Positions 9,005 through 18,251 of a stretch of DNA of 64,000 bases are shown here, piece by piece (the first letter of the stretch is position 1; each line of letters opens with the position of its first letter). The DNA is from Thermophilibacter provencensis (GTDB lineage: Bacteria > Actinomycetota > Coriobacteriia > Coriobacteriales > Atopobiaceae): the NCBI RefSeq assembly GCF_900128445.1, contig NZ_LT671417.1, forward strand, positions 1,598,769 through 1,662,768, in the 5' to 3' direction. The notes under the pieces were generated by a model. The model had not been told where the DNA came from, did no database searches, and saw only the letters and a list, made by a program, of their open reading frames with translations. The translations under genes and the position numbers were made by a program.

Positions 9005-9985
9005 ATGGCTACCGTTCTCGTCACCTCGCTCGGCTCCGTCGCGGCCGACATCACCATCAAGACCCTCAAGCGTCTCAACCACCGTGTGGTGGGGACCGAC
9101 ATCAACCCGCGCGAGTACGTTGCCGACGCCCTTGAGGTCGGTGCGTTCTATCGCGCGCCCTATACGATGGACGTCGAGAACTACCTCGCCTTCATCGAGG
9201 ACGTCTGCGCGCGCGAGCACGTCGACTTCGTCTTTCCCATGACGGATCTCGACATCGACGTCTTCAACGCCAACCGCGAGCGCCTCGCCAAGACGGGCGC
9301 CACCTTCTGCATGTCACCCAAGAGCGCGCTCGACACGATCCGCAACAAGAAGACGCTCGCGGAGTTCATCAACGAGCACTGCCCCCAGATCAAGACCATC
9401 ACCACGCTCAGCCTCACAGAGTGCCAGGACGGCACGCCGTTCGGCTACCCCGTCATCGTGAAGCCCTATGACGGCCGCAGCAGCATCGGCCTCTATCGCA
9501 TCTACAACGAGTACGACTGGGCGGCCGCCATGGCGGCGATCGAGGAGCCCGAGCGCTACATCGTCCAGCCCTTCGTCGAGGGCCCCATCGTCATGTCAGA
9601 GATCGTGCGCAGCCCCGAGAGCGGAAAGACCGTCGTCGTGGTGCGTGAGGAGCTTCTTGAGACGAGCAACTTCTGTGCCATCACCGTGCGCATGTACCAC
9701 GACGAGGACCTTGAGGCACGCAGCCGCGAGCTCGCCAAGGCGCTCGACATTCGCGGCAGCGTGAACTTCGAGTGGATTCTCGACCCCGAGGGAACCTATC
9801 ACTTCGTTGAGTGCAACCCACGCTTCTCCGCTGGGGCCGAGTTCACCGTCATGAGCGGCTACGAGCTCATCGACAACCACCTCCGCTGCTTCCAGGGTCG
9901 CGACATCGAGGACTACACCTATCGTCACCAGATGATCATCGCCCGCAAGTACGAGGAGTACATCACCAAGATCTTCGAGGACTAG
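9005..9985 (+). CDS. ATP-grasp protein, carbamoyl-phosphate-synthase-like
   Basis: 326 residues from the ATG at 9005, with GGAGG 11 bases upstream; an earlier in-frame ATG at 8912 lies inside the terminator stem and was rejected. The N-terminus TVLVTSLGSVAADITIKTLK is a pre-ATP-grasp nucleotide fold. The middle has the ATP-clamping lysine in GYPVIVKPYDGRSSIGLY, and the end has the metal-binding signature FVECNPRFSAGAEF. ATP-grasp ligases join a carboxylate to an amine via an acyl phosphate. It is first in a four-gene operon with a glutamate carrier, a second ATP-grasp protein and a sugar transaminase, so it may attach an amino acid to an amino sugar. The substrate is inferred from context only. 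Confidence 0.82.
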   Translation: MATVLVTSLGSVAADITIKTLKRLNHRVVGTDINPREYVADALEVGAFYRAPYTMDVENYLAFIEDVCAREHVDFVFPMTDLDIDVFNANRERLAKTGATFCMSPKSALDTIRNKKTLAEFINEHCPQIKTITTLSLTECQDGTPFGYPVIVKPYDGRSSIGLYRIYNEYDWAAAMAAIEEPERYIVQPFVEGPIVMSEIVRSPESGKTVVVVREELLETSNFCAITVRMYHDEDLEARSRELAKALDIRGSVNFEWILDPEGTYHFVECNPRFSAGAEFTVMSGYELIDNHLRCFQGRDIEDYTYRHQMIIARKYEEYITKIFED

Positions 9986-9993
9986 GGGGCATC

Positions 9994-11352
9994 GTGACCG
10001 TCACAGACTTCCTGCTCGACTTCTGCATCATGTCCGGCCTTCTCCTCGTGTCTCACATCATTCGCACGAGGGTAAAGCTCTTTCAGAACCTCTACATCCC
10101 CGCCCCGCTCATCGCGGGGTTCCTAGGCCTCTTCCTCGGTCACCAGTTTCTGAACGTCCTGCCGTTCTCCCCGGCCATCTCCGATTACGCAGGAGTGCTC
10201 ATCTCCGTGGTGTTTGGCACGATGTTCCTGGGGGAGCGTCGCAAGGTCTCCTTTGGCTCCATGGTAAAAAAGGCGGGCGATTCCTTCTTCGTGAACGGTG
10301 CGGCGGAGATTGCTCAGTTCGGCCTCTTCATCCTCATTGGCGTGCTGGTGCTCCCACTCGTCTTCCCCGGTATCAACGAGTCCTTCGGCCTCATGCTGCC
10401 TGCGGGATTTGCGGGCGGCCACGGCACCGCAGCAGCCATGGGGGGCGTCTTCGCCGAGCACGGCTGGGACGAGGCGACGAGCATAGGTCAGGCATTCGCG
10501 ACCATCGGACTGCTCGGCGGCATCGTCTTTGGCGTTGCCCTCGTCAACCTTGGCACGAGGAAGGGCTACACTCGCGTGCTCAAGAAGGTCGAGGAGCTCC
10601 CTGAGGAGATGCGCATCGGACTCAACCCGCCGGAGAAGCGCGAGTCGCTCGGAGAGGACACGGTGAACTCCATCTCCATGGACTCGCTCACGTGGCACGG
10701 CGCTCTCGTCCTCGCAACGACGGGGCTCGCCTACCTCATCAACCACGGGCTCTCCATCGCGCTGCCGCAGATCGCCTTCCCCACGTATGGCATCGCCATC
10801 ATCTGCGGCATCATGCTCCAGGCGCTGCTGCGCGCGCTCAAGCTGGACACCTACGTTGACAAGCGCCCCATCACGCACATCTGCAGCTGCACGACGGACT
10901 ATCTCGTGGCCTTTGGCGTCGCCTCTATCAGCATCAACGTCGTCGTTAAGTACGCGGTTCCCATTGCCGTGCTCGCGGTACTCGGCTTTGCCTGCGTGTT
11001 CTTCTTCCACTTCGTCATCGCGGGGCACTTCCTCAGGAACTGCTGGTACGAGAGGGGCCTCTTCATCTTCGGCCAGTGCACGGGCGTGCTCGCCACGGGC
11101 GTGCTGCTGCTCCGCGTCTCCGACCCCGAGTTCAAGACAGGTGCGCTTGGGGACTTCGGCCTGGTCTGGCTCTTCTTCACCATTGTGGATGCCTTGCTCG
11201 TCGCGCTCACGCCGACCCTCCTGCTCGCTGGGTGGGGGCTTCCTGCGGGGGTCGTCATTACGCTTCTTGCCGTCGTGTTCCTACTCTTGAGCTGGAAGAT
11301 GTTCGGTGTGAGGAAGTTCAACGCGGCCGAGGGCATCCCTACCGAGGAGTAG
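9994..11352 (+). CDS. gltS: Sodium/glutamate symporter
   Basis: 452 residues starting at a GTG with AGGGGG just upstream, 8 bases after the previous stop. Ten or more hydrophobic helices span the protein. The segment MLPAGFAGGHGTAAAMGGVF is the hallmark glycine-rich loop of GltS, and a second related loop, LFIFGQCTGVLATGVLLL, occurs in the C-terminal half as expected for the inverted-repeat fold. GltS imports glutamate with sodium. Its place between two ATP-grasp genes and a glutamate-dependent sugar transaminase suggests it feeds amino donor to that pathway. Confidence 0.9.
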   Translation: MTVTDFLLDFCIMSGLLLVSHIIRTRVKLFQNLYIPAPLIAGFLGLFLGHQFLNVLPFSPAISDYAGVLISVVFGTMFLGERRKVSFGSMVKKAGDSFFVNGAAEIAQFGLFILIGVLVLPLVFPGINESFGLMLPAGFAGGHGTAAAMGGVFAEHGWDEATSIGQAFATIGLLGGIVFGVALVNLGTRKGYTRVLKKVEELPEEMRIGLNPPEKRESLGEDTVNSISMDSLTWHGALVLATTGLAYLINHGLSIALPQIAFPTYGIAIICGIMLQALLRALKLDTYVDKRPITHICSCTTDYLVAFGVASISINVVVKYAVPIAVLAVLGFACVFFFHFVIAGHFLRNCWYERGLFIFGQCTGVLATGVLLLRVSDPEFKTGALGDFGLVWLFFTIVDALLVALTPTLLLAGWGLPAGVVITLLAVVFLLLSWKMFGVRKFNAAEGIPTEE

Positions 11353-11374
11353 GGAAGACCAGGAGGGTAAGACG

Positions 11375-12652
11375 TTGTCTCAACACAAGCTGCTGATTCT
11401 CGGCTCGACCTCAGAGTTCTCACCTCTGGTCAATCGTGCTCGCGAGCGGGGGATTGCTACCGTCGCCTGTGACGGCTATCCTAACGGCCCTGCCAAGGCG
11501 CTCGCCGACGAGAGCTTCGACGTGAGCGTCTATGACCATGACGCCATCGCGGAGGTCTGCCACAGGACGGGCGCCGACGGCATCATCACGGCGTTCTCTG
11601 ACAACCTTGCCGAGCAGGCCTCCATCATCGCTGAGAGGGCGGGGCTGCCGTTCTACCTGCCCTCAGCGCGACTTGCCATCCTGCGCGACAAGACGCGCAT
11701 GAAGTCCATGTTCGACGAGCTGGGGGTGCCCTACCCGAGGACGGCCGTCGTGCGGCGCCAGAGCATCCGTGAGGGCCTGTCTGAGCTCTCCTTTCCCGTG
11801 GTGACCAAGCCGCTCAGCGGCTGGGGCTCTCGCGGCGTCTATCTGCTGGACACCCCAGACCAAGTCGTCGAGCGATTCGATGAGGTGGCGGGCTACTCTA
11901 GCGCCGACAGCATCATCGTGGAGGAGTACAACGACGGCTACGAGCTCAACATGATGAGCTGGGTCGTGGGTGGCGAGCCCATCGTGCTCGAGGTTGCTGA
12001 TCGCGAGAAGACCCATGACGTTCCGTTCGCTATTCCTCACGTGAGCAGAATCGTCTATCCGAGCTGTCTCATTGATGTCGTCATCGACGCTGCCCGTGAC
12101 ATCGCCGGCCGCGTCGCGCGCTATGTTGGCCTTGAGAACGGCCCGCTCTGCATGCAGTTCTTCTGGAAGCCCGGTCGTGGGATCCAGGTGTGCGAGTGCG
12201 CCGGCCGCGTCTTTGGGACCGAGCACGAGATGCTCGAGTATGCTACCTATGGGCGCCTTACCGTAGAGGACCTGCTCATAGACACGGTCTATGAGCCCGA
12301 GCGCCTGGGAGAGAGGCTGGCGGGGCACGACCCGCACCTCGACAGGGTGGCGTGCGGCCTCTTCTTCCATGGGAAGGAGGGGAGAATCGCCAAGATAGAG
12401 GGAGTCCCGTCCCCGGAGGCGGACCCACGCGTCATTGACACGCTCATGTACTACGCTGTTGGCGAGGACATCCGGCGGGGCGCCCAGCCCTACGTGATGC
12501 GGAGCTATCTCGCCTCCGAAGCACGAGGGGAGCTTGACGAGCTGACCGACAAGATCAACGACTCCTTCTCCGTGTTCTCCGAGGACGGCTCCTCGCTTCT
12601 GCTGCATAATGAGCGCATGACCTATGAGACGGCCCCCGAGGGGGATAGATAG
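11375..12652 (+). CDS. ATP-grasp ligase
   Basis: 425 residues from a TTG start that has a strong AGGAGG site 9 bases upstream. An N-terminal nucleotide-binding-like fold (KLLILGSTSEFSPLVNRARERG) precedes the ATP-grasp core: DKTRMKSMFDELGVPYPRT, LSFPVVTKPLSGWGSRGVY with the ATP lysine, EEYNDGYELNM, and CMQFFWKPGRGIQVCECAGRVFG near the metal site. The family includes PurK/PylC/BL00235-type ligases. The gene stops one base before the WecE-type gene begins, so the two are translationally coupled. A role in amide-bond modification of an amino sugar or its precursor is inference. Confidence 0.85.
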   Translation: MSQHKLLILGSTSEFSPLVNRARERGIATVACDGYPNGPAKALADESFDVSVYDHDAIAEVCHRTGADGIITAFSDNLAEQASIIAERAGLPFYLPSARLAILRDKTRMKSMFDELGVPYPRTAVVRRQSIREGLSELSFPVVTKPLSGWGSRGVYLLDTPDQVVERFDEVAGYSSADSIIVEEYNDGYELNMMSWVVGGEPIVLEVADREKTHDVPFAIPHVSRIVYPSCLIDVVIDAARDIAGRVARYVGLENGPLCMQFFWKPGRGIQVCECAGRVFGTEHEMLEYATYGRLTVEDLLIDTVYEPERLGERLAGHDPHLDRVACGLFFHGKEGRIAKIEGVPSPEADPRVIDTLMYYAVGEDIRRGAQPYVMRSYLASEARGELDELTDKINDSFSVFSEDGSSLLLHNERMTYETAPEGDR

Positions 12653-12653
12653 C

Positions 12654-13787
12654 ATGATTGATTTCAACGTTCCGCCCTACGTGGGCACCGAGATGGACTA
12701 CGTCCGCGAGGCCGCCGAGAAGAACCGCAAGATCTGCGGCGATGGCCCCTTCTCCCGCAAGTGCCACGCCTGGATGGAGGAGCGCTTCGGCGCGGAGAAG
12801 GTCCTGCTCACCACGAGTGGCACGGCCGCGCTCGAGATGGCCGCCGTGCTCTGCGACCTCAAGCCCGGTGACGAGGTGATTCTCCCAAGCTTCACCTTCT
12901 CGTCCACGGCGACGGCCTTCCAGGCGATGGGCGCCACGCTCGTCTTCGTGGACATCCGCCCGGACACCATGAACATCGATGAGGCCAAGATCGAGGACGC
13001 CATCACGGAGCGCACTCGCGTTATTGTTCCCGTGCACTATGCCGGCGTGTCCTGCGAGATGGACGAGATTGTTCGCATCGCCCGCAAGCACAACCTCATC
13101 GTGGTCGAGGATGCAGCCCAGGGCGTCATGAGCACCTACAAGGGGCGTGCCCTGGGAACCATCGGCACCTTCGGCTGCTACTCGTTCCACGAGACCAAGA
13201 ACTACTCGATGGGGGAGGGCGGTGCCCTTGTCATCAACGACCCGGCCTACATCGAACGCGCGGAGATCATCCGCGAGAAGGGCACCAACCGCTCGCTCTT
13301 CAAGCTTGGCCAGGTGGACAAGTACACGTGGGTCGACCGCGGCAGCTCCTATCTCCAGAGCGACCTCAACGCCGCCTACCTCTGGGCCCAGCTCGAGAGG
13401 GCGGACGAGATCAACGATGACCGCCTTGCCACTTGGCATGCGTACTACGAGGCGTTTGAGCCTCTCGCGGAGGCGGGGAAGGTCGAGCTTCCCGTGGTGC
13501 CCGAGGGGTGCGTGCACAACGCGCACATGTTCTACCTCAAGGTAAGGGACCTCGAGGAGAGGACCGCCTTCATCGAGCATCTCAAGCAGCATGGCGTCAT
13601 GGCGGTGTTCCACTACGTGCCGCTGCACAGCTCGCCCGCGGGGCTCAGATTCGGCAGGTTCCATGGGGAGGACGTCTACACCACGAAGGAGAGCGACCGA
13701 CTGGTGAGGTTGCCGATGTATTATGGGCTTTCGGCTGAGGATTGTGCGTCTGTGGTCGGTGCCGTGAAAGGGTTCTTTGGGGTGTGA
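12654..13787 (+). CDS. wecE: dTDP-4-amino-4,6-dideoxygalactose transaminase-like (WecE/RffA)
   Basis: 377 residues, the normal length. The sequence resembles enterobacterial RffA/WecE along its whole length: CGDGPFSRKC, LLTTSGTAALEMA, SFTFSSTATAF, RPDTMNIDE, VVEDAAQGVMSTYKGRALG, and the PLP lysine at about residue 182 in SFHETKNYSMGEGGA. The enzyme transfers the amino group of glutamate to a dTDP-4-keto-6-deoxy sugar, which is also why an upstream GltS carrier makes sense. The dTDP-sugar synthesis genes are not in the window. The start is the ATG one base past the previous stop; an in-frame ATG at 12624 would overlap it. Confidence 0.92.
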   Translation: MIDFNVPPYVGTEMDYVREAAEKNRKICGDGPFSRKCHAWMEERFGAEKVLLTTSGTAALEMAAVLCDLKPGDEVILPSFTFSSTATAFQAMGATLVFVDIRPDTMNIDEAKIEDAITERTRVIVPVHYAGVSCEMDEIVRIARKHNLIVVEDAAQGVMSTYKGRALGTIGTFGCYSFHETKNYSMGEGGALVINDPAYIERAEIIREKGTNRSLFKLGQVDKYTWVDRGSSYLQSDLNAAYLWAQLERADEINDDRLATWHAYYEAFEPLAEAGKVELPVVPEGCVHNAHMFYLKVRDLEERTAFIEHLKQHGVMAVFHYVPLHSSPAGLRFGRFHGEDVYTTKESDRLVRLPMYYGLSAEDCASVVGAVKGFFGV

Positions 13788-14462
13788 CGAATGGCGCCAT
13801 GTCTTTCGGTGGTGTCAATCTTTTCATATCGCTGCTTCGAGAACGTGCCGGATGAGACAAGCTATGCGCACGCAGGGCTATCGCGGATGATGATGGGCAT
13901 TATGTCGCTATTGCTCACATGTAATCTCAAGGCATAGAGTGTGCGGCAAGAGGATAGTGAGTGGAGCACTTCGCGGTCAACGCGTTATCGAGCGGTCCTC
14001 GTTGTGTTGACCATTGCCTTGACTTTGGATTGCATCGAATCGCATTACTGACTGCATATGCCGTGGTTCCGTAGGGACCTCCCTATGATGAGGGTGATAA
14101 AGCCCGTTCAAACGGATATGTCCGACGCCGCAGCGCAACTCTATGAATTGTGTATGGATGACGAGGTGGAAGAAGCGACAATAACGTAATCCGTGGAGTG
14201 AATATCTCCTGGCATAGGTGTGCAATGAATCGGTAGGAGTGCTGTATCTTGGGTGCGAATCAGGCATTACGCTTCTGAGATAATCGGCTCATACCGCCTC
14301 TGTCGCTGGGCATGTCGTCTTGCTTGTAAAACTCTGCACGCTTCTGCCCGGCTTCTACAGTACGCGTTCATTTCAATTTGGCATTCAGTTTTTCTAATCT
14401 GATGGTAAAATATGAACACATAATGCGTGATTTGCCGACCAGATTTCCTCTTGGGAGAGACC
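13788..14462. other. 675-bp gene-free gap at a composition boundary
   Basis: No convincing gene, tRNA or IS end was found here. Short frames on the minus strand (for example 13977-14267) have no ribosome site and unlikely protein composition. The gap separates the GC-rich operon ending at 13787 from a 12-kb block with more A/T-ending and CGA/TCG-type codons. A TAAAAT at 14406-14411 could be the -10 box of the lic fusion gene. The rest may be a recombination scar or decayed DNA. Confidence 0.5.
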
Positions 14463-16241
14463 ATGTCGCTCACGAAAAACGAATTCAAGATCCTGAATGC
14501 GCTCAGCAAGACGGGCGATACCTTGACGAGGCGCCAAATCGCGCAGGAGACCGGTTTGGCTTTGGGTACGGTAAGCTCCGTTGCCCGCGGACTTGAGGCA
14601 GATGGCAAGATGCTCGATGGGCGCATCACCGAAAGGGGCATCTCCGCGCTCGAGCCCTATCGAATCGACAATGCGGTCATCATGGCGGCCGGTCTCTCCA
14701 GCCGTTTCGTACCCCTCTCATACGAGCGACCCAAAGGCATGTTGCGTGTTAAGGGCGAGATTCTCATCGAGCGACAGATCGAGCAGCTGCTCGAGCGCGG
14801 CATCTCGGACATCACGGTTGTCGTCGGCTATAAGAAAGAGTATTTCTTCTACCTGGTGGCAAAGTATGGCGTCAAGATCGTTGTGAACGATTTGTACGCC
14901 GAGCGCAACAATAGTTGGACGCTTTGGCTCGTGCGCGATCGGTTGCGCAATACCTACGTTTGCTCTTCAGATGACTATTTTACGGTCAATCCATTTGAGC
15001 GATACGTATACAAAGCCTATTACGCCTCTGTGTATGCACAGGGAGAGACGGCAGAGTGGTGCATTGGGACCGGATCGGGCGGTCGTATCACCAAGCTTTC
15101 CATCGGCGGCCGCGATTCATGGATCATGCTCGGGCATGCGTATTTCGATCGCGCATTCTCCGAACGATTCGTGCGACTCCTTGGCGATGTGATCGAGCGT
15201 CCCGACACATTCGGCAGACTATGGGAAGATGTCTACGCCGCACATCTCGACCTTTTGGACATGGAGATTCGACGGTACGACGAAGGCGTGATTTGGGAGT
15301 TCGATTCGCTTGCGGAGCTCGAAGACTTCGACCCGGACTTCATCTTCAATGTCGATTCGGAGATCTTCGACAACATCGAACGCGTCCTTGGATGCAAGCG
15401 GGAGGAGATTACCCACTTCTATCCCATGAGCCAAGGTATCACGAACCTCTCATGCCACTTTGCGGTCGGTGACCATGAATATGTATACCGACATCCCGGT
15501 GTGGGAACCGAAAAGCTCATAAATCGCAAAACGGAGGTTGCCGCTAACACGGCGGCGCGGTCAATCGGTGTCGACCGGACATTCATGTACGAGGATGATG
15601 AGCGGGGGTGGAAGATCTGCCATTTCATCTCTCATGCCCGCACGCTCGACCCGTCAAGTCCCACGGACGTGAAGCGTGCCATGGAACTTTGCCGCCGCAT
15701 TCACGAGTCGGATGTGGAACTCGATACGGTATTCGATTTCTTCGAGAACGGTGTTGGCTACGAGAAGGCACTTGCGGAACGCGGCGCCATCGATATCCCG
15801 GGTTACTTTGAGTTGCGCGGAAAGGTGGCGCGTCTTAACGAGCTCTCGAAATGCGATGGATACGGCCTGTGCTTTAGTCATAACGACTATCTGCAGTTCA
15901 ACATCCTCTTCGATGATGAAGGCGAGCTTAGCATCATCGATTGGGAGTATGCGGGAATGTCCGACCCCATGAATGACGTTGCGACGTATGCGGTGTGCAG
16001 TGAGGCGGATGAACATCTCGCGGAACAAGCGTTGACTTTTTATCTGGGGAAACGTCCGACGTCGCGCGAGCTGAGGCACTTCTGGTCGCGCGTGGTGCTT
16101 GCCGGATGGTGCTGGTATGTATGGGCTCTGGTGAAGGAGGCCGAGGGTGCCGGCGTCGGTGAATGGCTGTATATCTATTACCGGTACGCCGCTCAATATG
16201 TGGATGCGGCGCTACGTCGATACGAGGATGTGGCGGAATGA
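14463..16241 (+). CDS. licC: Winged-helix / CTP:phosphocholine cytidylyltransferase / choline kinase fusion
   Basis: 592 residues from the ATG at 14463 (GGGAGAG upstream). Three parts are visible. Residues 1-65 are a MarR-like winged helix (LTRRQIAQETGLALGTVSSVARGL). Residues about 70-290 are a LicC-type nucleotidyltransferase with AVIMAAGLSSRFVPL and the lysine of YERPKGMLRVKGEILIERQI. Residues about 310-592 are a LicA/choline-kinase domain with the catalytic motif FSHNDYLQFNIL (HND at 473-475) and metal-binding IDWEYAGMSDP. Together they would phosphorylate choline and activate it to CDP-choline. The permease gene overlaps the stop (ATGA). LicD, which would transfer phosphocholine to the glycan, is not in the window. 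Confidence 0.9.
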   Translation: MSLTKNEFKILNALSKTGDTLTRRQIAQETGLALGTVSSVARGLEADGKMLDGRITERGISALEPYRIDNAVIMAAGLSSRFVPLSYERPKGMLRVKGEILIERQIEQLLERGISDITVVVGYKKEYFFYLVAKYGVKIVVNDLYAERNNSWTLWLVRDRLRNTYVCSSDDYFTVNPFERYVYKAYYASVYAQGETAEWCIGTGSGGRITKLSIGGRDSWIMLGHAYFDRAFSERFVRLLGDVIERPDTFGRLWEDVYAAHLDLLDMEIRRYDEGVIWEFDSLAELEDFDPDFIFNVDSEIFDNIERVLGCKREEITHFYPMSQGITNLSCHFAVGDHEYVYRHPGVGTEKLINRKTEVAANTAARSIGVDRTFMYEDDERGWKICHFISHARTLDPSSPTDVKRAMELCRRIHESDVELDTVFDFFENGVGYEKALAERGAIDIPGYFELRGKVARLNELSKCDGYGLCFSHNDYLQFNILFDDEGELSIIDWEYAGMSDPMNDVATYAVCSEADEHLAEQALTFYLGKRPTSRELRHFWSRVVLAGWCWYVWALVKEAEGAGVGEWLYIYYRYAAQYVDAALRRYEDVAE

Positions 16242-17179
16242 TATTCGGTATCGGGGCGGCGATCACGTGGGCGCTCGATACGGTGATTCTCGGTATCGCC
16301 CTCGCAACGGCAGTGTTTTCAGCAAGTCCGATGGCCATCGCCCTTGCCTCGTTTACGAGCACGTTCCTGCACGATGCGTGCTCCGCGCTATACACCCTCG
16401 TTTACTTGTCGACACGCGGAAAGCTGCGCACCGCCATGCGCACGCTCTTCTCACGCAATGGACTCGTTGTGGCCGGTGCCGCGCTGGTGGGAGCCCCTCT
16501 GGGAATGACGGGCTATGTAGTGGCCATCGATAACATCGGACCTGCGTATACTGCTGCGATCTCGGCCTTTTTCCCGGCGTGGGGCGCATTGCTGTCCACC
16601 CTTCTGCTCAAGGAACGTATGAAGGGCTATCAATGGGCAGGACTTTCGGTGTGCCTCGTAAGCGTCGCGGCTTTGAGCTGGTCTCCCGCCGCAAATGTGC
16701 CGGGTAACTGGGCAATTGGCATCGCGGCCGCACTCGCTTGCGTTTTCGGGTGGGGTACCGAGGCCGTTATTATCGACTGGAAGCTGCGGGACGCCTCGAT
16801 CGACGATGAGTGCGCGATGCAGATTCGCGAAATCGTATCGGCTCTGACCTACGCCTTGATAATCCTGCCCGTGCTAGGTGGCTGGAGCTGTGCGCTTGAT
16901 GCGTTGAGAAGCAGTGCGATGCCGTTTATCGCGATAGCGGCATTCTGCGGTACGGTCTCGTATCTCCTGTATTACAAGGCCATCGCGCGGCTTGGCGCCG
17001 CACGTGCGATGGCCCTGAACATCACGTATTCAGCTTGGACTATTCCGTTTTCGCTGATTATGCTGGGGGCGATGCCCGACCTGCGCGGCGTGATGTGCGC
17101 TCTTCTGATTATCGTTGGGGCCATTGTAGCGGCGACGGATCTGCCCTCGTTGTTTGATACGTCGAACCGGCGTGCATAG
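16238..17179 (+). CDS. licB: LicB-like choline permease, EamA/DMT family
   Basis: 313 residues with about ten hydrophobic helices in two EamA halves; the conserved segment IGPAYTAAISAFFPAWGALLSTLLLKERM closes the first half. The family is that of LicB, which brings choline into the cell in phosphocholine-decorating bacteria, although DMT carriers with other substrates look similar. The ATG overlaps the stop codon of the licC-licA fusion (ATGA), so the products are translationally coupled, and this is the main reason for the choline assignment. Confidence 0.82.
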   Translation: MIFGIGAAITWALDTVILGIALATAVFSASPMAIALASFTSTFLHDACSALYTLVYLSTRGKLRTAMRTLFSRNGLVVAGAALVGAPLGMTGYVVAIDNIGPAYTAAISAFFPAWGALLSTLLLKERMKGYQWAGLSVCLVSVAALSWSPAANVPGNWAIGIAAALACVFGWGTEAVIIDWKLRDASIDDECAMQIREIVSALTYALIILPVLGGWSCALDALRSSAMPFIAIAAFCGTVSYLLYYKAIARLGAARAMALNITYSAWTIPFSLIMLGAMPDLRGVMCALLIIVGAIVAATDLPSLFDTSNRRA

Positions 17180-17324
17180 GGCGTGCGCAATTTGCATGGT
17201 CGGAGGTTTCAGCGAGCGCTGAGCAGCTACAATGGGGAGAACAGCAGCGTTTCATTATGCGCTGCGGCGTCTGCGCGGAAATGCGCCCGCCACGGCGGGA
17301 TGGGAAGAGTGTCGGGACGGAGTC

Positions 17325-18143
17325 ATGCCTTTTTCTGCAGCTGACCATACGTTTGTGATATGCGCTTACGGTGAGACCAAGTTTCTGTCTGACTGCGCGA
17401 GGTCTCTCTGCGAGCAGACGCTGCCAACTCGCATTCTTATCGCAACTAGTACGCCCAACGATTCCATTCGACGTGTAGCCGCTAGCTACAAGCTCAGGCT
17501 GTGCATCAACGAAGGGGCCCCGAGCATCGCGCACGACTGGAATTGTGCGCTAGGCCATTGCGAAACGCCTTTGGTTACCATCGCTCACCAAGATGACGTC
17601 TATGCGCCTCAATTTGCAGAGCTGGTGCTCGACTACGTGAACCGTGCCGAGCATCCCCTGCTTGCTTTTACGGACTACGGTGAAATCCGTATGGGTTCCC
17701 ACTCGGGGAGCGATGGCATCGTCGTCGACAACACGAAAATGCTAGCGGTGAAGCGCGCGATGCTCGCTCCGTTGAAGCACCGGAGGGCTTGGCGCAATAG
17801 GCCTCTCCGTCGTCGTATGATGTCGCTCGGCTCTCCCATCTGCTGCCCCTCGGTGACATATTGCCTGCCCAATCTGCCCAGTCCCGTGTTTCGCAGCCAG
17901 ATGCGTGGGGGACTTGATTGGGATGCATGGGAGCGTATCTCGCGCATGCAAGGGGACTTCGTGTACATCCCCCGCATCCTCATGCATCACCGCATCCATC
18001 TCGAGTCCGAGACGTCCGCGTTGATTCAGGACAATATCCGATCTCAAGAAGACCTCGAGATGTTCCGTCGCTTTTGGCCGAAACCGGTTGCGCGTGCTCT
18101 CAACGGCCTTTACGGATTGAGCCTTCGTAGCAATAGCCTGTGA
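17325..18143 (+). CDS. Family 2 glycosyltransferase
   Basis: 272 residues if begun at the ATG at 17325, behind GGGACGG; the frame stays open to an ATG at 17232, giving 303 residues, but those extra codons have no ribosome site. The N-terminus reads HTFVICAYGETKFLSDCARSL, followed by the GT-A acidic motif TIAHQDDVYAPQFAEL near residue 90 and LDWDAWERIS further on. It is a short, soluble GT2 of the kind that begins with a glutamine-DD rather than DxD motif. Downstream come more glycan genes on the same strand. Confidence 0.78.
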   Translation: MPFSAADHTFVICAYGETKFLSDCARSLCEQTLPTRILIATSTPNDSIRRVAASYKLRLCINEGAPSIAHDWNCALGHCETPLVTIAHQDDVYAPQFAELVLDYVNRAEHPLLAFTDYGEIRMGSHSGSDGIVVDNTKMLAVKRAMLAPLKHRRAWRNRPLRRRMMSLGSPICCPSVTYCLPNLPSPVFRSQMRGGLDWDAWERISRMQGDFVYIPRILMHHRIHLESETSALIQDNIRSQEDLEMFRRFWPKPVARALNGLYGLSLRSNSL

Positions 18144-18251
18144 GCGAGGGGCGCCGTGCGAGCGATTCGATTCGGCCGATTTCCGATTCTTGGTGTTGGT
18201 GGGACGTGGGCATATACTTATGTTCATATTCATGCATGATTGAGGTGGATT

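Noticed and set aside
12555-13664. 369-codon minus-strand frame opposite wecE
   Set aside because: wecE matches a known enzyme along its full length on the plus strand.
13977-14267. 96-codon minus-strand frame in the gap before the lic fusion
   Set aside because: No ribosome site, unusual His/Arg/Tyr-rich composition and no motif.
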